Below, in pieces: positions 39,382 through 42,975 of a stretch of 42,975 nt of DNA (within the stretch, counting starts at the first letter, position 1; the number at the start of each line of letters is the position of its first letter). Both the position numbers and the translations under genes were made by a program. The stretch is from Acidobacteriota bacterium (GTDB lineage Bacteria; Acidobacteriota; Thermoanaerobaculia; Thermoanaerobaculales; Thermoanaerobaculaceae): NCBI GenBank assembly GCA_016213675.1, contig JACQZW010000095.1:1-42975 (forward strand), written 5' to 3'. The notes below the pieces were generated by a model, which saw only the letters and a list, made by a program, of their open reading frames with translations, made no database searches and had not been told where the DNA came from.

Positions 39382-40056
39382 CTACTTCGCGGCGCCCTCC
39401 ATGTCCTTGATGAAGGCGTCCGCCTCGCGGATCGACGCCTCCATGTCGCGGATCAGCGCGTCCACGTCGGTCTGCAGCGAGACCGCGGTGGTCTGCAGCG
39501 AGCCGAGCACCTTGGCGTTGAGGTTGTGCTTGAGGAAGAGCACCTGGTCCTGCAGCTTGGCGAGCACCGGGTCCATGCGGGACGCGGCCCTCTCCATCAC
39601 CACGACGAGCTGCTCGTAGCGCTTGCGGGTCTCGGCGAGCTCGCGCTGGCTGGTCCGCTTCATCTCCGCGTTGGTGTACTTCCCGATCTCGGTCTCCCAC
39701 TCCTTGAACAGCGCGGTGGCGACATTCTTCACCGCGCGGATCTTGTCGTGGACGGTGTCGGCGCGCTGCTTGGCGTCCTCGTACTCGCCGCGCAGCTTCT
39801 CGTAGCGCGACTCGAGCTCGCCGCCGCGGTAGTCGACGAGCGCTTTGAACTCCTCGAGCGCATCGCGGAACTGCTTTTCGGCTTTCTGCTGGGCCTCGCG
39901 GGCGTTGTCGACGCGCTTGACGAGCACCTCGCGCTTCTCGAGGCCGACCTTTTCGAGCGCCGTGTAGTACTGCTCGCGCGCCGCCTCCTTGGCCTGCCGG
40001 CAACCTGCTGCCGGGAGCATCACGAGTACCGCCGCCACCACGATGATCCGCCGCAT
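39382..40056 (-). CDS. DUF2959-family lipoprotein (coiled coil)
   Basis: 224 residues. The lipoprotein signal MRRIIVVAAVLVMLPAAGC places lipidated Cys19. The rest is almost entirely helical and highly charged, with heptad-like character: YYTALEKVGLEKREVLVKRVDNAREAQQKAEKQFRDALEEFKAL opens the family's conserved N-terminal part. NLNAKVLGSLQTTAVSLQTDVDALIRDMEASIREADAFIKDM closes it. This matches the DUF2959 family, of unknown role, found as envelope lipoproteins. AAGGAG precedes ATG 40056. It is divergent from the secreted-protein gene at 40307. Confidence 0.82.
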   Translation of the reverse strand: MRRIIVVAAVLVMLPAAGCRQAKEAAREQYYTALEKVGLEKREVLVKRVDNAREAQQKAEKQFRDALEEFKALVDYRGGELESRYEKLRGEYEDAKQRADTVHDKIRAVKNVATALFKEWETEIGKYTNAEMKRTSQRELAETRKRYEQLVVVMERAASRMDPVLAKLQDQVLFLKHNLNAKVLGSLQTTAVSLQTDVDALIRDMEASIREADAFIKDMEGAAK

Positions 40057-40144
40057 CGCGCCGCTCCTTCGCCCGCGGATTCGACTAGCGCTCGAGGTCC
40101 CCGGGGCCGATCGCTTGATTCTCGCACGAGCGCCGGACACGGTG

Positions 40145-40210
40145 GGTACGCTCGTCGGCAGCGAACAAACGCACGGGAAGGGGGGCGGCCATGCCCATGA
40201 TGACCGGCGA
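40145..40210 (+). repeat. Duplicate of the abfD leader and first codons
   Basis: This 66-bp stretch aligns without gaps to 42549-42614 with 57 identities (86%), at an offset of exactly 2404 bp. The shared part includes a TACGCT hexamer, the purine-rich GGGAAGGGGGG ribosome site and the start context GGCCATGCC.ATGATGACCG. After the GGCGA codons the two sequences have nothing in common. Confidence 0.85.
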
Positions 40211-40253
40211 GGCATGCAAGGAGGTCGGGTCCACCGACGCTGCGACCGTTTGA
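40191..40253 (+). pseudogene. 20-codon remnant of an abfD-like 5' end
   Basis: From the duplicated start the frame reads MPMMTGEACKEV and stops at TGA 40251-40253. Only the first six or seven residues match the real gene (MPMMTGD). The stop codon overlaps the TTGACA of the next promoter. It is either a truncated copy or a short translated leader. Confidence 0.5.
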
Positions 40254-40278
40254 CACTCCCATGACTCGGGAATAACAT
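40250..40278 (+). promoter_or_regulatory. Canonical sigma-70-type promoter
   Basis: TTGACA (40250-40255), a 17-bp spacer, then TAACAT (40273-40278). A transcript would start near 40285, giving a leader of about 22 nt with GGGGAG. It is the only consensus -35/-10 pair I see in the window. Confidence 0.65.
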
Positions 40279-40306
40279 CTCGCGGTTGGGACAAGGGGAG
40301 GCGTAA

Positions 40307-41005
40307 ATGCGTCGAGCTTTCGTGGTGGTGCTGGCAATGCTGATCATGGGTTCCGCGACGTTGCTGGCGGCGAATCTCAAGAAGGAGAATCCGGGCGCCC
40401 CGAGCGTGCCGCCGCAGAAGCCGGCGGCGGTCCTGTACGATCAGACCGACAACGCCGCAGGCAACGGAGCGCCGGACCAGGACTTCGAAGCGTCGTACAA
40501 CACCTACGACTCCTTCGCGGCCGACGACTTCGTGGTTCCGGCGAGCGGCTGGCAGATCACCCGGGTCAACACGGTCGGCACTGTTTCCGCCGGCGGGACC
40601 GCCGCGGTCTCGGTCGACGTGTCGATCAACGCCAACGCCGCCGGCATTCCCGGTTCTCCGGTCGCCGGCTGCAACTACCCGGCGATGGTGCCGACCGCGC
40701 AGGGCCCGGGCAACCTGACCCTCGACCTCACCCCGGCGTGCAACCTGGCTGCAGGAACCTACTGGGTCGTCATCCAGGTCAACCAGGACTACGCGACTGC
40801 CGGCCAGCACTTCTGGAGCAACCGCACGGTCCAGAGCGGCCTCGCAGGCATGTGGATGAACCCCGGCAACGGGTTCGCCACTGGCTGCACGACCTGGACC
40901 GCGATGACCATCTGCGGCGTCGGCGGCGGAACCGCCCCGGACTTCCTCTACTCGCTCGAGGGGAACATCCTCCCGGTCGAGCTGCAGACGTTCAACGTCG
41001 AGTAG
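40307..41005 (+). CDS. Secreted beta-rich protein of unknown function
   Basis: 232 residues. The signal peptide is about MRRAFVVVLAMLIMGSATLLAA. The mature protein is Gly/Ala/Thr/Asn-rich with a beta-sandwich appearance: SFAADDFVVPASGWQITRVNTVG, then AAVSVDVSINANAAGIPGSPVAG and LAAGTYWVVIQVNQDY. Four or more cysteines are likely disulphide-bonded. The C-terminal SLEGNILPVELQTFNVE resembles a PVELQSF-type ending I have seen in secreted proteins; it may precede or replace a sorting signal. Expression is probably high: consensus promoter at 40250-40278, GGGGAG ribosome site and a strong terminator-like hairpin after the gene. Function unknown. Confidence 0.75.
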   Translation: MRRAFVVVLAMLIMGSATLLAANLKKENPGAPSVPPQKPAAVLYDQTDNAAGNGAPDQDFEASYNTYDSFAADDFVVPASGWQITRVNTVGTVSAGGTAAVSVDVSINANAAGIPGSPVAGCNYPAMVPTAQGPGNLTLDLTPACNLAAGTYWVVIQVNQDYATAGQHFWSNRTVQSGLAGMWMNPGNGFATGCTTWTAMTICGVGGGTAPDFLYSLEGNILPVELQTFNVE

Positions 41006-41039
41006 GCCCAAGATCCCTCGGAGCACTCGAGGCAAGGCC

Positions 41040-41067
41040 GCGCCCGCGGGGTCACCCCCGCGGGCGC
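41040..41067. terminator. Strong GC hairpin after the secreted-protein gene
   Basis: Perfect 12-bp stem GCGCCCGCGGGG / CCCCGCGGGCGC with loop TCAC, followed by CTTGCTTTG. It lies 35 bp past the stop at 41005. Confidence 0.65.
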
Positions 41068-41195
41068 CTTGCTTTGTCGTGCGTCCGGGTTCCGTCGGCG
41101 GCACGCTCGCCGTGACCGTCAATAACCAGCACGAGGTGCCGGGTCAGGCGATGGTCCGGAACCTCACGACTGCCGAGCTCGGGTAGCGCCTCCGC

Positions 41196-41201
41196 TATCC
41201 T
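41196..41201 (+). promoter_or_regulatory. -10 hexamer of leaderless sulfotransferase-like gene
   Basis: TATCCT, six bases (GCCCGC), then ATG at 41208. Confidence 0.5.
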
Positions 41202-41207
41202 GCCCGC

Positions 41208-42527
41208 ATGCCCAGTCGCGCTCGCCGCCTTCGCCACCCAAGTGGTGTGATCAGCCTGGCGGTCATGTCAGCCCTCCTCTCCGCGTGCGACCGCCGATCG
41301 ACCGAGCCGACCCGGCCTCCTGCGGCCGTGACCCCGGCGCCTCCTGCCGTGGCGAGCCCGCCGGCCGACTGGCGGCAGGACCTCGAGCGCCTTCGCGCGC
41401 TCGGCTACATGGACTACAGCGACGCACCGGCGCTCCCCGCCGGCAAAGGCGTCACCCTCCTCGACCGCAAGCGGGCCTCCCCCGGCTACACCCTCGTCGT
41501 CTTCGCCCGTACCTGCACCGCCCAGCTCGTCACCCTCGAGGGTACGGTCGTCCGCTCCTGGTCCGATCGACCGTGCCACCGCTGGGAGCACGCCGAGCTT
41601 CTGCCCGAAGGCGACCTGCTCGTGGTCGGCACCCGGTTCGACCCCGACCGGGTCTCCGATCCGACCCGTCTCGGCCGCTACCTCATGCGCCTGTCGTGGG
41701 ACGGAAAGGCCGATTGGAGATCGGACCTCAACGCGCACCACGACGTCGAAGTCACGCCCCGCGGCCAGCTCCTGACGCTCGTTGCCGCCCGCCGGCGCAT
41801 CGCGAGCGTCGACCCGGACGCCGACGTCTGGGACGACCGGCTGACCCTGCTCACGCAGGATGGCGCGGTCGTCGAGAGCGTCTCCCTCTACGACGTCCTG
41901 ACCTCGTCGCGGCTCCGCTTCCCGCTCCAGATCGTCGGCCGGCGCGCCGAGAAGGACGGGTCCCGGACCATCGACCTCTTCCACTCCAACGCGGCCGAGT
42001 GGGTGAAGTACCCGGAGCTGGCGGGCCGCGGTCCGCTCTACGGCGCCGACAACGTCCTCGTGACCTCCCGGCACCAGGACGCCGTCTTCATGATCGACTG
42101 GCCGTCGCGGCAGCTCGTGTGGTTCTGGGGACCCGGCAACCTGTCGGGACCGCACGACGCGACTCTCCAGCCGAACGGCAACATTCTCATCTTCGACAAC
42201 GGTCTCGCGCGCCGCTGGTCGCGTGTCGTCGAGCTCGACCCGCGTGCCCCGAGCGATCTCCTCGAGATCTCGTTCCCCAGGAAGGGCCAGTTCTTCAGCC
42301 GCGTCATGGGCACCAGCCAGCGGCTGGCCAACGGCAACCTCCTGATCACCAACCCCGCCGGAGGACAGGGGATCGAGCTCGGTTCGGACGGGCAGCCGGC
42401 CTGGATCTATGAAGGCACCGAGCGAACACCGGACGGCCGGCGGGCCCAGATCGCGCGGATGAGGCGTTTCCCCTCGAGCTTCGTCGACGCCATCGTCGCC
42501 GGCGACAGGTCCGCCCGTCCCAGGTAG
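41208..42527 (+). CDS. Arylsulfotransferase (ASST)-like lipoprotein
   Basis: 439 residues. The lipoprotein signal ends SALLSAC (Cys27), followed by a Pro-rich linker. The body is a propeller of the arylsulfotransferase family: SPGYTLVVFARTCTAQLVTLEG, HRWEHAELLPEGDLLVVG, LNAHHDVEVTPRGQLLTL, NVLVTSRHQDAVFMIDWPSRQLVWFWGPG, PHDATLQPNGNILIFDNG, and GTSQRLANGNLLITNPAGGQGIEL. The regularly spaced H-D/E and GN(I/L)L motifs fit ASST. The catalytic His of characterised enzymes may correspond to one of the HHD/HRW/PHD histidines. It either transfers sulfuryl groups between phenols or is a non-catalytic relative. It starts as a leaderless gene and is followed 67 bp later by abfD. Confidence 0.78.
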   Translation: MPSRARRLRHPSGVISLAVMSALLSACDRRSTEPTRPPAAVTPAPPAVASPPADWRQDLERLRALGYMDYSDAPALPAGKGVTLLDRKRASPGYTLVVFARTCTAQLVTLEGTVVRSWSDRPCHRWEHAELLPEGDLLVVGTRFDPDRVSDPTRLGRYLMRLSWDGKADWRSDLNAHHDVEVTPRGQLLTLVAARRRIASVDPDADVWDDRLTLLTQDGAVVESVSLYDVLTSSRLRFPLQIVGRRAEKDGSRTIDLFHSNAAEWVKYPELAGRGPLYGADNVLVTSRHQDAVFMIDWPSRQLVWFWGPGNLSGPHDATLQPNGNILIFDNGLARRWSRVVELDPRAPSDLLEISFPRKGQFFSRVMGTSQRLANGNLLITNPAGGQGIELGSDGQPAWIYEGTERTPDGRRAQIARMRRFPSSFVDAIVAGDRSARPR

Positions 42528-42550
42528 CGCCGCCGCCGTCCCCGCGGTGG

Positions 42551-42556
42551 TACGCT
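42551..42556 (+). promoter_or_regulatory. -10-like hexamer (TACGCT) of abfD
   Basis: TACGCT lies 38 bp before the ATG at 42595, giving a leader of about 32 nt with the GGGAAGGGGGG ribosome site. The same arrangement is duplicated at 40147-40152. Confidence 0.4.
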
Positions 42557-42594
42557 CGGCCGCAGCGATCCGGAGCACGGGAAGGGGGGTGGCC

Positions 42595-42975
42595 ATGCCG
42601 ATGATGACCGGCGACCAGTACGAGGCGAGCCTGCGCAAGCTCAACCTCGTCGTCTACCTCTTCGGCAAGCGGGTGGAGAACCCGGTCGACGACCCGGTGA
42701 TCCGGCCGTCGTTGAACGCCGTCAAGCTGACCTACGACCTGGCCCACGACCCCGCGCACCAGGACCTCATGTGCGCCGTCTCGCACCTCTCGGGGGAGCG
42801 GATCAACCGGTTCACCCACGTCCACCGGAGCCTCGACGACCTGGTGAAGAAGAGCCTGATGGGCCGCCTGCTCGGGTCGCTCACCGGCTGCTGCTTCCAG
42901 CGCTGCGTCGGCATGGACGCCCTGGCCGCGCTGTCGATCGTCTGCTGGGACCTCGACCGGGCGCGCGGCACCGGC
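42595..42975 (+). CDS. abfD: 4-hydroxybutyryl-CoA dehydratase / vinylacetyl-CoA isomerase (5' end only)
   Basis: The first 127 residues are present; the gene runs off the right edge. The peptide YEASLRKLNLVVYLFGKRVENPVDDPVIRPSLNAV closely follows the clostridial AbfD N-terminus. It includes two of the iron-sulfur cluster ligands in TGCCFQRCVGMDA (Cys100 and Cys104, equal to Cys99 and Cys103 of the Clostridium aminobutyricum enzyme). AbfD is a flavin and [4Fe-4S] enzyme that makes crotonyl-CoA from 4-hydroxybutyryl-CoA in aminobutyrate/succinate fermentation and in 4-hydroxybutyrate carbon-fixation cycles. ATG 42595 is chosen from the ribosome site; ATG 42601 is also possible. The 4-hydroxyphenylacetate hydroxylase family is related but lacks these cysteines. 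Confidence 0.92.
   Translation, partial: MPMMTGDQYEASLRKLNLVVYLFGKRVENPVDDPVIRPSLNAVKLTYDLAHDPAHQDLMCAVSHLSGERINRFTHVHRSLDDLVKKSLMGRLLGSLTGCCFQRCVGMDALAALSIVCWDLDRARGTG

Overview
The window is a GC-rich bacterial chromosome segment with dense coding on both strands. Tandem Ser/Thr kinases with C-terminal TolB-like (PD40) propellers, many small secreted CARDB proteins, a GH127 enzyme, RRM proteins and a 4-hydroxybutyryl-CoA dehydratase start suggest an Acidobacteriota-like lineage (Thermoanaerobaculia, Vicinamibacteria or similar). That placement is inference. I see no phage, plasmid, CRISPR array, tRNA or rRNA. No gene cluster here is clearly a new defence or biosynthetic system; the unusual signals lie in promoter layout, small repeats and one degenerate transporter subunit.

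Layout. 1-1.1 kb: start of an ABC-F translation factor (EttA), then a DUF559 nuclease gene sandwiched between small repeats with inverted ends. 1.1-6.6 kb: two tandem paralogous membrane Ser/Thr kinases. 6.8-12.7 kb: methyltransferase, secreted GH127 glycosidase, thioredoxin-like TlpA protein, possible gene remnant, M29 aminopeptidase. 12.7-15.1 kb: inverted-repeat element, CARDB protein, two Gly-rich RRM proteins and a small basic protein. 15.3-18.3 kb: conserved protein of unknown function and an MsrB-MsrA lipoprotein. 18.3-19.1 kb: long intergenic repeat. 19.1-22.3 kb: histidine kinase/response regulator pair, divergent from a PDZ protein, with a 10-bp tandem direct repeat between them. 22.5-26.2 kb: Zn-ribbon protein, prolyl oligopeptidase, CARDB protein. 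26.3-32.4 kb: MinD-like ATPase with a RodZ-like HTH partner, SGNH esterase, two divergent B12-type radical SAM proteins, and an EfpL-type elongation factor. 32.5-37.8 kb: serine hydrolase, DinB-like protein, and an mlaE-mlaF-mlaD lipid-transport operon whose ATPase subunit has lost its catalytic motifs. 37.8-42.98 kb: second copy of the intergenic repeat, CARDB protein, DUF2959 lipoprotein, a 66-bp duplicate of the abfD leader, secreted protein, arylsulfotransferase-like lipoprotein and the 5' end of abfD.

Two kinds of gene start recur. About ten genes have a TANNNT (-10-like) hexamer ending only 6 or 7 nt before the start codon and no Shine-Dalgarno sequence, as expected for leaderless transcripts. 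Most others have a clear GGAGG-type ribosome site. I used this to choose starts. Many long antisense open frames are GC-rich shadows and are omitted.
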